Shown here piece after piece: positions 1-8,056 of a stretch of 64,000 nt of DNA. The notes beneath the pieces were generated by a model that made no database searches, was not told the origin of the DNA, and was given only the letters and a program-made list of their open reading frames with translations. The position numbers and the translations under genes were made by a program. Within the stretch, counting starts at the first letter, position 1, and each line of letters opens with the position of its first letter. This DNA comes from Streptomyces sp. GQFP (GTDB lineage: Bacteria > Actinomycetota > Actinomycetes > Streptomycetales > Streptomycetaceae), in NCBI RefSeq assembly GCF_021545335.1, contig NZ_CP089312.1:372001-436000 (forward strand), in the 5' to 3' direction.

Positions 1-35
1 CCAAGTCCGGCCAGGCCGACTTCCTCATCGCCTGA
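1..35 (+). CDS. 3' end of a gene cut by the window edge
   Basis: One reading frame runs from the window edge to a TGA at 33-35 and would end a protein in KSGQADFLIA. Only about ten codons are visible, so no function can be given. The stretch from 36 to about 302 shows no convincing gene and probably holds the 3' region of this gene and the promoter of the next. Confidence 0.3.
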   Translation, partial: KSGQADFLIA

Positions 36-302
36 CCGCCCTGACCGCCTGACCCACCGGCGCACTCCGCCGGCGCACGGCGCACCACCACACCCGCACA
101 ACCGGACAACCCGCACGAGCACTCCCGCCGTGCCGAGGTCCCGTACACACTGAGGGAGTTGACGCACAACCTCACGCATCACTGCGAAGACCGAAGGGAG
201 CGGCATGCGTACGCCGCCTCGCGTCCCGGGTCGAGTCATGCCGCCCGGACGTGCCGGCCTCCCCTGCCGGGCCGCTCCCCGACGGGCCGGGACGACGCCG
301 CG

Positions 303-842
303 ATGAACCTTCCGCAGACCACCGCGGAAGCCGTCGCCCGGTACCGCACACTGGTCGTCGAGGGCCACGAGGGCATCCGCCGGACCCCGGTGTTCGCCGA
401 ACTGGCCCGCGCCGGTTTCCTGTTACGGCGGCCGCCGGGCGGTCTGCACCACCTCGACCCGACGCTGCCGTACCGTGAACTGCTGTCCGCGCCCGGCCGG
501 CTCGTCATCGACGGCGGCATCATCAGGGAACTCGTGTACGGGCCGCTGCGGCACGGACGTTCCCGGGTGACCTGGATCCAGGCACTCGACCACGCCGAAG
601 CTGTCGCGGAACGCGACGGCGCCATGCTCCATCTCACCGGCGGGCAGCACGGCGACGACGATTCGGAGTCCGTGGCCGCGACCCTCGCGTACGCCCGGGT
701 GTTCCGCACGCTCGCCCAGCACGTTCCCGTCGTGACGATCGACGCCGCCGAGCTGACCGCCGAACCGGGTCGCCGCATCCGTGCACCCGCGTCCCACCAG
801 TCCCAACTCCGGCGATCAGCACGGCAGTTGACGGTAGGTTAG
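303..842 (+). CDS. Hypothetical protein with a TTA codon
   Basis: An ORF of about 179 residues starting at ATG 303; the frame stays open further upstream, but that part looks non-coding in composition. I do not recognise the family and see no signal peptide or membrane segment. Codon 41 is TTA (423-425), the rare leucine codon read by the bldA tRNA in Streptomyces, so translation may depend on development. It ends 34 bases before the methyltransferase gene on the same strand and may be co-transcribed with it. The start is uncertain because no strong ribosome binding site is visible. Confidence 0.45.
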   Translation: MNLPQTTAEAVARYRTLVVEGHEGIRRTPVFAELARAGFLLRRPPGGLHHLDPTLPYRELLSAPGRLVIDGGIIRELVYGPLRHGRSRVTWIQALDHAEAVAERDGAMLHLTGGQHGDDDSESVAATLAYARVFRTLAQHVPVVTIDAAELTAEPGRRIRAPASHQSQLRRSARQLTVG

Positions 843-876
843 CGAAGTCCGCGCGAGGCGAGTTCAGGAGAACCCG

Positions 877-1686
877 ATGACAGACGGCCGGCCCACCCCC
901 GACCAGGAAGCACTGTCCAAGATCGACACCACGGTGCCGCACTCCGCCCGTATCTGGAACTACTGGATGGGTGGCAAGGACAACTACGAGGTCGACCGCC
1001 AGGCGGGCGACGAGTACCGCGAGATCGCCCCCAACATCGAGACGATGGCCCGGGCTTCCCGCGTGTACCTGATCCGCGCGGTCACCTTCGTGGCCCGCGA
1101 GTGCGGTATCCGCCAGTTCCTCGACATCGGCACCGGCCTGCCGACGTACGACAACACGCACCAGGTGGCCCAGAAGGTGGCCCCCGAGTCGCGCATCGTC
1201 TACGTCGACAACGACCCGCTCGTCCTGCGGCACGCCCAGGCGCTGCTCACCAGCACCCCCGAGGGCACCACGGACTACGTGGACTCGGATCTGCGCGAGC
1301 CCGAGAAGATCATCGAGGCGGCGGGCAGGTTCCTGGACTTCGACAAGCCGGTGGCGCTGATGCTGATGGGCATCCTCGGTCACATCCAGGACTGGGAGGA
1401 GGCCAAGTCGATCACGCACCGCCTCCAGGCCGCCCTGCCCCCGGGCAGCTATTTCGTGCACTACGACAGCACGGACACCGACGAGGAACTCAAGCGCGCC
1501 CAGCAGGGGTACGACGACACGGGCGCGGTCCCGTACGTGCTGCGCAGCCCCGACAAGCTCATCGCGCTCTACGAGGGTCTGGAGCTGCTGGAGCCTGGCA
1601 TCGTCTCCTGCCCGCTGTGGCGCCCGGAGCCCGGCACCTCGCCGGAGCCGACGGACGTGTACGGGGGGATCGCGTACAAGGCGTAG
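877..1686 (+). CDS. SAM-dependent methyltransferase, DUF574 (Methyltransf_19) family
   Basis: A 269-residue protein preceded by a CAGGAG ribosome binding site. The N-terminal segment containing SARIWNYWMGGKDNYEVDR, the FLDIGTGLPT SAM-binding loop and the VYVDNDPLVL acidic loop are hallmarks of the actinobacterial S-adenosyl methyltransferase family once called DUF574. These are soluble class I folds, numerous in Streptomyces, and their substrates are mostly unknown. Length is normal for the family. Neighbours give no clue to a substrate. Confidence 0.9.
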   Translation: MTDGRPTPDQEALSKIDTTVPHSARIWNYWMGGKDNYEVDRQAGDEYREIAPNIETMARASRVYLIRAVTFVARECGIRQFLDIGTGLPTYDNTHQVAQKVAPESRIVYVDNDPLVLRHAQALLTSTPEGTTDYVDSDLREPEKIIEAAGRFLDFDKPVALMLMGILGHIQDWEEAKSITHRLQAALPPGSYFVHYDSTDTDEELKRAQQGYDDTGAVPYVLRSPDKLIALYEGLELLEPGIVSCPLWRPEPGTSPEPTDVYGGIAYKA

Positions 1687-1820
1687 GGCAGACAGAGGAC
1701 CTCTCCGGCGGACAGGCGTCCTGGGCGACCGGGCGACTTCCGCTGTACCGAACGGTCGTGTTTAATGTCAGCCTGTGGATCGACAGGATTCCTGGCAATA
1801 GCCCGACCGATCGGAACCGC

Positions 1821-2756
1821 GTGTCCCTCCTGGCCCGGCCTGCGGTGGCCTCCCTCATCGCCAAGGCGATGCAACGTCTCGTCATGCTGGCGGACCGGCG
1901 GACCAGCGGGCGGGGCTCCGCCGCCGCGGCCCACGCCCGCCTTCCCGAATTCGCGCGCGACACCAGCGAGTTGACGGTCCCTTCCTCGGTCGCCCCCGCC
2001 CGGGTCACGGTCTACCGGCCCGCGACCGAGGACCCGGCCCCGCCGGTCCACGTCAACTTCCACGGCGGCGGCTTCATCATGGCCGTCACGGAGACGGACG
2101 ACGCCTTCTGCCGTGCCGTCGCCGCGCTGGCGGGCGTCGTGGTCGTCAACGTCGACTACGTCGTCGCTCCGCAGCATCCGTTTCCGGCCCCGCCCCGGCA
2201 GGCGTACGAGGTGGTCCGCTGGATCGCCGAGCACGGCGCCGAACACGGCTGGGACGGCGCCCGGCTCACCGTCGGCGGGCAGAGCGCGGGCGGCGGTCTC
2301 GCGGCGGCCGTGGCACGCCAGGCCCTGGAGGAGGGCGGTCCCTCGATCACGCTCCAGGTCCTGCACTACGCGCCGCTCGACCTCGCGACCGCCGCGAAGG
2401 ACAAGCGGGCGGCGATCGCCAAGCCGATGCTGCGCCCGTGGATGGGCGAGGTGTTCGACAGCGCGTACGTCCCGGACCCGCGCGAGCGCGCCGACCGGCT
2501 GGTCTCCCCCGCCCACCCGAAGGAGACCGCGGACCTCAAGGGCATCGCCCCGGCCCTGATCGTCACGGCCGCACACGACCGCCTCCACGCGGAGAACGTC
2601 CGGTACGCCGAGCGACTGCGGCAGGTGGGCTCGCTGGTCGAGCACCATGACGTGGCGGGGGTCGACCACGGCTACGACCTCAACGACGACGAGAAGGCCC
2701 GGGAGATCTACGCCTTCATCGCCCGGCACGTACGGCAGGCCACGGCGGACGACTGA
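1821..2756 (+). CDS. Alpha/beta hydrolase, HSL-family esterase
   Basis: A 311-residue cytoplasmic esterase. The oxyanion-hole motif HGGGF lies at residues 81-85, the nucleophile elbow GQSAG at 153-157 (Ser155), followed by an Asp in AAHDRL and a His in GVDHGYD, giving a full catalytic triad. DYVVAPQHPFPAP is typical of the hormone-sensitive-lipase branch (alpha/beta hydrolase fold-3). The frame is open further upstream. GTG 1821 was chosen for the expected length and a weak GGAA upstream; GTG 1758 is an alternative. The natural substrate is unknown. It converges on the sigma-factor gene with only 34 bases between. Confidence 0.85.
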   Translation: MSLLARPAVASLIAKAMQRLVMLADRRTSGRGSAAAAHARLPEFARDTSELTVPSSVAPARVTVYRPATEDPAPPVHVNFHGGGFIMAVTETDDAFCRAVAALAGVVVVNVDYVVAPQHPFPAPPRQAYEVVRWIAEHGAEHGWDGARLTVGGQSAGGGLAAAVARQALEEGGPSITLQVLHYAPLDLATAAKDKRAAIAKPMLRPWMGEVFDSAYVPDPRERADRLVSPAHPKETADLKGIAPALIVTAAHDRLHAENVRYAERLRQVGSLVEHHDVAGVDHGYDLNDDEKAREIYAFIARHVRQATADD

Positions 2757-2790
2757 CGACCGCCCCCGTGGCCGCCGGTGTTCATCGCGT

Positions 2791-3699
2791 TCACCGGAGG
2801 GTGAGAGGGGTCTCCGTCTGGGCGTGGGTCAGTTTTTCGGGGTTGCGGACGTAGTAGAGGCCGGTGATACGGGCGTTCTCGACGCGGATCGCCATGATGC
2901 CGTCGAATTCTCCGTCCACGTGTACGGCGAGCGCGGGGCTGCCGTTGACCATGGTGGGGGTGACGGTGACCGGGAGCTTGTTCTTGCCCAGACCGCCGGC
3001 CAGGAAGCGGGCGACCTTCTCGGCGCCGGTGACGGGGCGCAGGGCGGCTTGTTTGATGCCGCCGCCGTCGCCGACCAGGACGACGTCCGGGGCGAGCACG
3101 TCGAGGAGGGTCTGCGGGTCCCCGGTCTCCAGTACGCGCTGGAACGACGCCAGGGCGGCCCGGCTCTCGTCGGGCGAGACCGTCTGGCGGGGGCGGCGGG
3201 CGTCGACGTGGCGGCGGGCGCGGTGGGCGATCTGGCGGACGGTCGCAGGGGTCTTGTCGACGGCGGCGGCGATCTCGTCGTAACCGGTGTCGAAGACCTC
3301 GCGCAGGACGAAGACGGCGCGTTCGGTCGGGGAGAGGGTTTCGAGGACGAGCATCAGGGCCATGGAGATGCTCTCGGCGAGTTCGACGTCCTCGGCGACG
3401 TCAGGCGAGGTCAGCAGCGGTTCGGGCAGCCACTGGCCGACGTAGGCCTCCTTGCGGCGGTTCATGGTGCGCAGCCGGTTGAGGGACTGGCGGGTGGTGA
3501 TCCGGACCAGGTAGGCGCGCTGGTCGCGGACCTGTGCGAGATCGACCTTGACCCAGCGCAGCCAGGTCTCCTGGAGGACGTCCTCCGCGTCGGCCGCCGA
3601 GCCGAGCATCTCGTAGGCGACGGTGAAGAGCAGGTTGCGGTGGGCGACGAACGTCTCGGTCGCCGGGTCGGTCTCATCGGTGCTCGGGCGTGCGTCCAC
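2791..3699 (-). CDS. sigJ: ECF RNA polymerase sigma factor, SigJ (ECF41-like) type
   Basis: A 302-residue sigma-70 factor with region 2 (about residues 15-85, containing AEDVLQETWLRW), region 4 (about 115-170, with GYDEIAAAVDKTPATVRQIAHRAR) and a C-terminal SnoaL/NTF2-like domain (about 180-300). A fused SnoaL domain is known to regulate this subfamily in cis, so no separate anti-sigma factor is expected. GTG 3699 was chosen because it has AGAGG eight bases upstream and lies beyond the end of the neighbouring oxidoreductase gene; the open frame continues to 3882. Pairing with a flavin oxidoreductase gene is typical of the group. Confidence 0.85.
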   Translation of the reverse strand: MDARPSTDETDPATETFVAHRNLLFTVAYEMLGSAADAEDVLQETWLRWVKVDLAQVRDQRAYLVRITTRQSLNRLRTMNRRKEAYVGQWLPEPLLTSPDVAEDVELAESISMALMLVLETLSPTERAVFVLREVFDTGYDEIAAAVDKTPATVRQIAHRARRHVDARRPRQTVSPDESRAALASFQRVLETGDPQTLLDVLAPDVVLVGDGGGIKQAALRPVTGAEKVARFLAGGLGKNKLPVTVTPTMVNGSPALAVHVDGEFDGIMAIRVENARITGLYYVRNPEKLTHAQTETPLTLR

Positions 3700-3750
3700 G
3701 ACATGGTCCTCTTCGTCTTCGTCGACAGTTGACAGCCGTTCCTCGACAGG

Positions 3751-3779
3751 GAGACGTTTCCCGGCGCTCCGAATGTGAC
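3751..3779 (-). promoter_or_regulatory. Candidate SigJ-type promoter in front of the sigma-factor gene
   Basis: Reading the minus strand, GTCACA (3774-3779) is followed after 17 bases by CGTCTC (3751-3756). As I recall, the SigJ promoter consensus in Mycobacterium is GTCACA, 16 bases, CGTCCT. The element sits in the gap between the oxidoreductase and the sigma gene, so it could give the sigma gene its own autoregulated transcript. Assignment is by motif only. Confidence 0.45.
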
Positions 3780-3800
3780 ACGCCGGGCTCCGGCTCCGGT

Positions 3801-5000
3801 TCAGGCCGCCCGCTCGGCGGTGGTCCGCTTCTGGCCGAGTTCGCTCTGGAGCAGTTGGCGGCGCTTGGCGTCCTTGGTCCACCAGGTGCGCGTGCCGGGC
3901 TTGCGGGCCTCGTACGTCAGCTGCCAGGGGATGCCCTTGCAGATCAGCTCCTTGACCTTGGCGCCCGACCGGCCGCCGAGGTAGTACTTCCTGGCGGTGT
4001 CGTCCTTGGTCATGAGCTGGAAGACGCCGGCGCGGCGCCCCAGGCTGATGCAGGTGCCGACGAAACCCACCTCGACGGACGCCGGCTGCTCCCCCGCGAT
4101 CCGGTTCAGCACCGTCTCGGCGGCCTGCGGGCCCAGCTGGACCGCGGCCTGGCAGCTCATCCGGAACGGCAGGTCCGAGGGGGCCGCCGAGTCTCCGGCC
4201 GCGACGATGCGTGTGTCGTCCACGCTCGTCAATGTCTCGTCCGTGAGCAGGCGGCCCAGGGCGTCGGTGCGTAGTCCGCTGCGGGCGGCGAGGTCCGGCA
4301 CGCCGAAACCGGCGGTCCAGATCGTCACCGCGCTCGGCAGCTCGCGGCCACCGGCGAGCCGTACGGCGTCACGGGTCACCGCCGTGACCTTCGTGTCAGG
4401 GCCGTCGAGCACGGTCACCCCGAGCGCGGTGAGCCGCTTGGCCACCGAACGCCGTCCACGCGGGTGCAGGGACGGGCCGAGCGGGCCGCCGCACACCAGG
4501 GTCACGGTGCGGCCCTGCTCGGCCAGCTCGGCGGCCGTCTCGATACCGGTCGGCCCGCCGCCGACGACGGTCACCGGTGCCGTGACGGCCTCGGCGTCGA
4601 GGACCGGCCGCAGCCGCTGCGCCTCCTCCAGACCGGCGATCGGGTAGGCGAACTCGGCGGCACCGGGCACGCTCGGGGCGGCGCTGCCGCTGCCGACCGC
4701 GTAGACGAGGTGGTCGTATCCGACCGTCCCGCCGCTCGCCAGCGTGACGACACACCCGGCCGCATCGATCCGGGTCGCGCTGTCCACCACCAGGCGGACC
4801 CTCTCGGCGAGGACCTTCCGGTAGTCGACGACCGCGTCGGCGGTGCCGCCGACGAGTTGGTGGAGGCGGATGCGGTCGACAAAGGTGGGGCGGGGGTTGA
4901 TCAGGGTGACGGTGATGTCGGTGCGCTGGGTGAGCCGGTTGGCCGCCATCACACCGGCATACCCGCCGCCGATCACGACCACATCGATGTTCTCGCTCAT
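3801..5000 (-). CDS. NAD(P)/FAD-dependent oxidoreductase, NDH-2-like
   Basis: A 399-residue flavoprotein. The N terminus has an FAD Rossmann motif (VVVIGGGYAGVMAA) and a second dinucleotide motif (VTVVGGGPTGIETAAEL, about residue 144) for NAD(P)H. A later RIVAAGDSAAP segment binds the FAD ribityl chain. This is the pyridine nucleotide-disulphide oxidoreductase fold of type II NADH dehydrogenases. GGAGGAG lies five bases before ATG 5000. It is the first gene of a two-gene operon with the SigJ-type sigma factor, and this family often accompanies ECF41 factors. The electron acceptor is not evident. Confidence 0.88.
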   Translation of the reverse strand: MSENIDVVVIGGGYAGVMAANRLTQRTDITVTLINPRPTFVDRIRLHQLVGGTADAVVDYRKVLAERVRLVVDSATRIDAAGCVVTLASGGTVGYDHLVYAVGSGSAAPSVPGAAEFAYPIAGLEEAQRLRPVLDAEAVTAPVTVVGGGPTGIETAAELAEQGRTVTLVCGGPLGPSLHPRGRRSVAKRLTALGVTVLDGPDTKVTAVTRDAVRLAGGRELPSAVTIWTAGFGVPDLAARSGLRTDALGRLLTDETLTSVDDTRIVAAGDSAAPSDLPFRMSCQAAVQLGPQAAETVLNRIAGEQPASVEVGFVGTCISLGRRAGVFQLMTKDDTARKYYLGGRSGAKVKELICKGIPWQLTYEARKPGTRTWWTKDAKRRQLLQSELGQKRTTAERAA

Positions 5001-5047
5001 GGTGTCTCCTCCGTTTGGCCGGGGCCCCTGGGGTGGGGTTCGGTCTC

Positions 5048-5075
5048 AAGACACCGGTCGGTCGGGGGCTGTGAC
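5048..5075 (-). promoter_or_regulatory. Candidate SigJ-type promoter of the oxidoreductase-sigma operon
   Basis: On the minus strand GTCACA (5070-5075) is followed by exactly 16 bases and then TGTCTT (5048-5053), close to the GTCACA-N16-CGTCCT form expected for SigJ. It lies about 50 bases before the oxidoreductase start. With the second copy at 3751-3779 it suggests that the sigma factor drives its own operon. Confidence 0.5.
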
Positions 5076-5125
5076 AGGTACGGCCAGATTTTTTTCGCCC
5101 CCGCCGCCCCTACCCGTCCCATCCT

Positions 5126-5146
5126 TCTGGGGGCTGCGCCCCCAGA
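5126..5146 (-). terminator. Hairpin within a common Streptomyces GC-rich repeat
   Basis: TCTGGGGGC, a three-base loop and GCCCCCAGA form a perfect 9-bp stem inside a C-rich stretch (5098-5160) of a kind that recurs between Streptomyces genes. It lies downstream of the catabolic operon, which reads leftward and ends at 5257, and probably terminates it. No T-run follows, as is usual for Streptomyces. Confidence 0.55.
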
Positions 5147-5256
5147 CCCCCCTTTGTCCCTATCGGGAACGGCACACGGGGATGAGATGCGCTCGGTGCG
5201 GGCCCTGCCGTCATCGGTCAGGTCACGGCCCGCACCGCGGGTGGGAACGCTCGGCG

Positions 5257-6207
5257 TCAGTCGAGTGGAGGCGTCCCGTGCGTATGGAACGACTCGATGG
5301 TCTTCAGACCCCACGCCTGGCCCTTGGCCCGCTCCGCCTGGGTCCAGGTGATCAGCGGCCAGTCGGGGGCGAGCACCAGCCGGGTCAGCGGATTGCACAG
5401 CTCGACGCGATTGCCGCCGGGCTCGTAGACGTACAGGAAGAACGTCTGCTGGATGGCGTGCTTGTGCGGGCCCGTCTCGATGTGCACGCCGTTGTCCAGG
5501 CACAGGTCGGCGGCGCGCAGGATGTCCTCGCGGGTGTCCGTGGCGAACGCGATGTGGTGGAGGCGGCCGTTGGAGCCGGACCAGTCCTCCGTGTAGACGA
5601 TGTCGTACGACTTGTTGGTGAACGTCAGCCACTGCGCGGCCAGGCGTCCTTCGTCGAGGACGATCTGTTCGGTGGGGCGGGCGCCGAGGACGTGCTGGAC
5701 GAAGCCGGCGTTCGAATCGACCGCGGCGGCGAGGAAGTTGACGTGGTCGAGACGGCGTACGCCGACGCCCGTCGCGGGCTTGGCCTGCGGCTGGTTCTTG
5801 AGGCCGGGCCGCAGATCGGGCGGCGCCTCGTACCACTCGCTCTCCCAATAGAGGGCGTACTCGTGGCCGTCGGGGTCGGTGGTGACGTAGAGCGGGCCGA
5901 GTCCGGGCTCGTCCTCTACCCAGCGGCCGGGGCGGCCGGCGTTCTCGGTCTCCTTGACCCGGCGCTGCAGGGCCTCCTCGCTGGAGGCGCGCAGGGCGGT
6001 GCGGCGGATGCCGGAGGTCGAGCGGGCGGTGAGGGTGAGGCTGTGGTGCTCGTAGTCGTCCCAGGTCCTCAGGTACACCGAGTCGCCGGAGCGGCCGTTC
6101 TCGGTGAGGCCGAGGATCGTGGTGAAGAACCGGACGCTGGCGTCCAGGTCGGGGGTGAGGAGTTCGACATGGCCGAGGTGGGCGATGTCGCCGAGTGGCG
6201 GGGTCAT
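5257..6207 (-). CDS. VOC-superfamily extradiol (catechol 2,3-dioxygenase-like) ring-cleavage dioxygenase
   Basis: A 316-residue type I extradiol dioxygenase with two VOC modules (about 8-125 and 150-275). Likely Fe(II) ligands in the catalytic C-terminal module are His155 (LDHVNF), His218 (RLHHIAF) and Glu269 (GNRVELCNP). The segment with FFLYVYEPGGNRVE closely resembles the extradiol dioxygenase signature. It is the last gene of an operon whose other products convert 4-oxalomesaconate to pyruvate and oxaloacetate, and its ATG overlaps the preceding stop by one base (TGATG). The inferred substrate is gallate or a related trihydroxylated ring, but known gallate dioxygenases belong to the unrelated type II family. 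Confidence 0.8.
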   Translation of the reverse strand: MTPPLGDIAHLGHVELLTPDLDASVRFFTTILGLTENGRSGDSVYLRTWDDYEHHSLTLTARSTSGIRRTALRASSEEALQRRVKETENAGRPGRWVEDEPGLGPLYVTTDPDGHEYALYWESEWYEAPPDLRPGLKNQPQAKPATGVGVRRLDHVNFLAAAVDSNAGFVQHVLGARPTEQIVLDEGRLAAQWLTFTNKSYDIVYTEDWSGSNGRLHHIAFATDTREDILRAADLCLDNGVHIETGPHKHAIQQTFFLYVYEPGGNRVELCNPLTRLVLAPDWPLITWTQAERAKGQAWGLKTIESFHTHGTPPLD

Positions 6208-7316
6208 CAGCGGCTCCTGACGGGGAGAGGGACGGCGGGGCGGGGGAAGACCGTGCCGTCGAAGATCTTGCGGGCGGTACGGACGACGGCCGTGCGGTGC
6301 GCGACCGGGGTGGGGCCGTCGGGGTCGGTGAGGGAGACGACGGTTTCCACGTCCAGGAATCCGGTGGGGTGTTCGATGCGCAGTGGGGCGCCGTCGGGGG
6401 CGGGGAGACGCGCCACTCCCTCCCCGACGGCACCGGGTATGCGCAGTCCGGCGGCGACGCTCGCGGCACCCAGCACGCCGATCGCCGTGTGGCAGCGGAC
6501 CGGGATGAAGGTGCGGGTCATGACGGTGCCGCCGTGCACGGGCGGGGCGAGCAGGCTGAGCTTGGGCACGGTCGTCGCGGAGACATCCCCGAGGCCCATC
6601 AACTTGCCCGCCTCCAGGCGGATTTCACGCAGCCGTTCGTTGAGGGCGACGTTCTCCTCCAGGTCCCTCGGCTCCTCGTAACCGGTGATGCCGAGGGCGG
6701 AGGCGACGATCAGTACCGTCGGCATGCCGTTGTCGACGCAGGTCACCGGCGTGTCGGCGACGGTGTCCCGGACCCGGCCGGTCGGCAGCAGGGGTCCGCT
6801 CCCCCGCCCGAACCCGATCGTCACCGGAGCGGCGCCACCGGGCACCCCGGAGATCTCGGTCGTGCCCTCGTAGACGACACGCCCGTCCGCCGTGGGGAAG
6901 GTCGCGGTGGCGTGGTCGCCGCTGTTGACCATGCGGATGCGTACGGAGGTCAACTCCCCGTCGGCCGCGACCAGTCCGCGTTCCACGGCGAACGGGCCGA
7001 CGCCCGCGAGGAGGTTCCCGCAGTTCTGACGGCCACTCACCTCCGGTTCCTCGACGCCGACTTGGAGGAACAGATAGTCGACGTCGGACTCGTCGTCGGC
7101 CGAGCGGGAGACCACGGCCACCTTGCTGGTGAGGGGGTGCGCTCCGCCGAGGCCGTCGATCTGGCGGGGGTCGGGGCTGCCCATGACCCGCAGCAGCAGG
7201 TCGTCGCGGGTCGCGGGATCGGCCGGCAGGTCCTCGGCGAGGAAGTAGGCACCCTTGGAGGTGCCGCCCCGCATCAGCATGCAGCGCAGCTCCTCCCCCG
7301 CGCCGCCCGTACTCAC
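6207..7316 (-). CDS. galD: 4-oxalomesaconate tautomerase (PrpF/GalD family)
   Basis: A 369-residue protein of the PrpF isomerase superfamily. The N-terminal CMLMRGGTSKGAYF motif, the SGRQNCGNLLAGVGPFA segment and the later VRCHTAIGVLGA motif are characteristic; Cys residues in these loops act in proton transfer in the family. GalD converts the keto form of 4-oxalomesaconate to its enol form in gallate breakdown. The GTG start at 7316 overlaps the preceding stop by four bases (GTGA), showing translational coupling. PrpF proteins also act in the methylcitrate cycle, but the neighbouring GalB- and GalC-like genes favour the gallate route. Confidence 0.85.
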   Translation of the reverse strand: MSTGGAGEELRCMLMRGGTSKGAYFLAEDLPADPATRDDLLLRVMGSPDPRQIDGLGGAHPLTSKVAVVSRSADDESDVDYLFLQVGVEEPEVSGRQNCGNLLAGVGPFAVERGLVAADGELTSVRIRMVNSGDHATATFPTADGRVVYEGTTEISGVPGGAAPVTIGFGRGSGPLLPTGRVRDTVADTPVTCVDNGMPTVLIVASALGITGYEEPRDLEENVALNERLREIRLEAGKLMGLGDVSATTVPKLSLLAPPVHGGTVMTRTFIPVRCHTAIGVLGAASVAAGLRIPGAVGEGVARLPAPDGAPLRIEHPTGFLDVETVVSLTDPDGPTPVAHRTAVVRTARKIFDGTVFPRPAVPLPVRSR

Positions 7317-8056
7317 GAGCGCGTCCCCGGTACGGCGCCCGGGCCGGCCCCCGCACCGGCGTCCCGGACGTACTCCTCGTACGACTGGTACGTGACCCCC
7401 AGCCGTACGAGCGCCTCGCGCAGCCCGTACCGGTCCAGGCCCAACTGGCCGTCGGCGAAGGCCAGTCGGGACGCCTCCTCCTTCGCGATGCGGGCCTCGG
7501 ACGCCTTGACGGCCTCGGCCGAGCGCAGCCGGGGGACGACCATCACGCCGTCGTCGTCGGCGATGATCACGTCGCCGGGGTGGATCTGCTGGCCGCCCAC
7601 GACGATCGGGACGTTGACGGAGCCGCCCGTCGCCTTGACCGTGCCCTGCGCGGACACCGCGGCCGACCAGACGGGGAAGTCCATGGCGCGCAGTTCGGCG
7701 GTGTCGCGTACGCCGGTGTTGATGACCAGGCCGCGTACGCCCCGGTGCCGGAGCGCGGTGGCGAACAGTTCGCCGAACAGGCCGTCCGTGCAGGGGGAGG
7801 TGGTGGTGACGACCAGGATGTCGCCCTCGGCGCACTGTTCGACGGCCGCGTGGATCATGAGGTTGTCGCCGGGCCAGCACAGCGCGGTGACGGCGGTGCC
7901 CGCGATGCGGACGTCCTGCTGGATCGGGCGCAGGGCCGGGCCGAGGAGGCCGGTGCGGCCCAGGGCCTCGTGGACGGTGGCCACGCCGTGGCGGGCCAGC
8001 TCCTCGACGTCCGCGGCGGCTGCGCGCGGCGGGTTGGTGACAATGACGCCGCTCAT
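7313..8056 (-). CDS. galC: 4-carboxy-4-hydroxy-2-oxoadipate aldolase/oxaloacetate decarboxylase (RraA-like)
   Basis: A 247-residue RraA-fold class II aldolase that cleaves 4-carboxy-4-hydroxy-2-oxoadipate to pyruvate and oxaloacetate. Family features visible are GTAVTALCWPGDNLMIHAAV, GLVINTGVRDTAELRAMDFPVW (with the R and D that bind substrate and divalent metal) and HPGDVIIADDDGVMVVP. ATG 8056 overlaps the preceding stop by four bases (ATGA). It sits between the hydratase and tautomerase genes of the same pathway. Confidence 0.88.
   Translation of the reverse strand: MSGVIVTNPPRAAAADVEELARHGVATVHEALGRTGLLGPALRPIQQDVRIAGTAVTALCWPGDNLMIHAAVEQCAEGDILVVTTTSPCTDGLFGELFATALRHRGVRGLVINTGVRDTAELRAMDFPVWSAAVSAQGTVKATGGSVNVPIVVGGQQIHPGDVIIADDDGVMVVPRLRSAEAVKASEARIAKEEASRLAFADGQLGLDRYGLREALVRLGVTYQSYEEYVRDAGAGAGPGAVPGTRS

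Noticed and set aside
3699..3882. Longer sigma-factor start at 3882
   Set aside because: It would overlap the end of the oxidoreductase gene; the extra residues look non-coding, and GTG 3699 has a good ribosome site.
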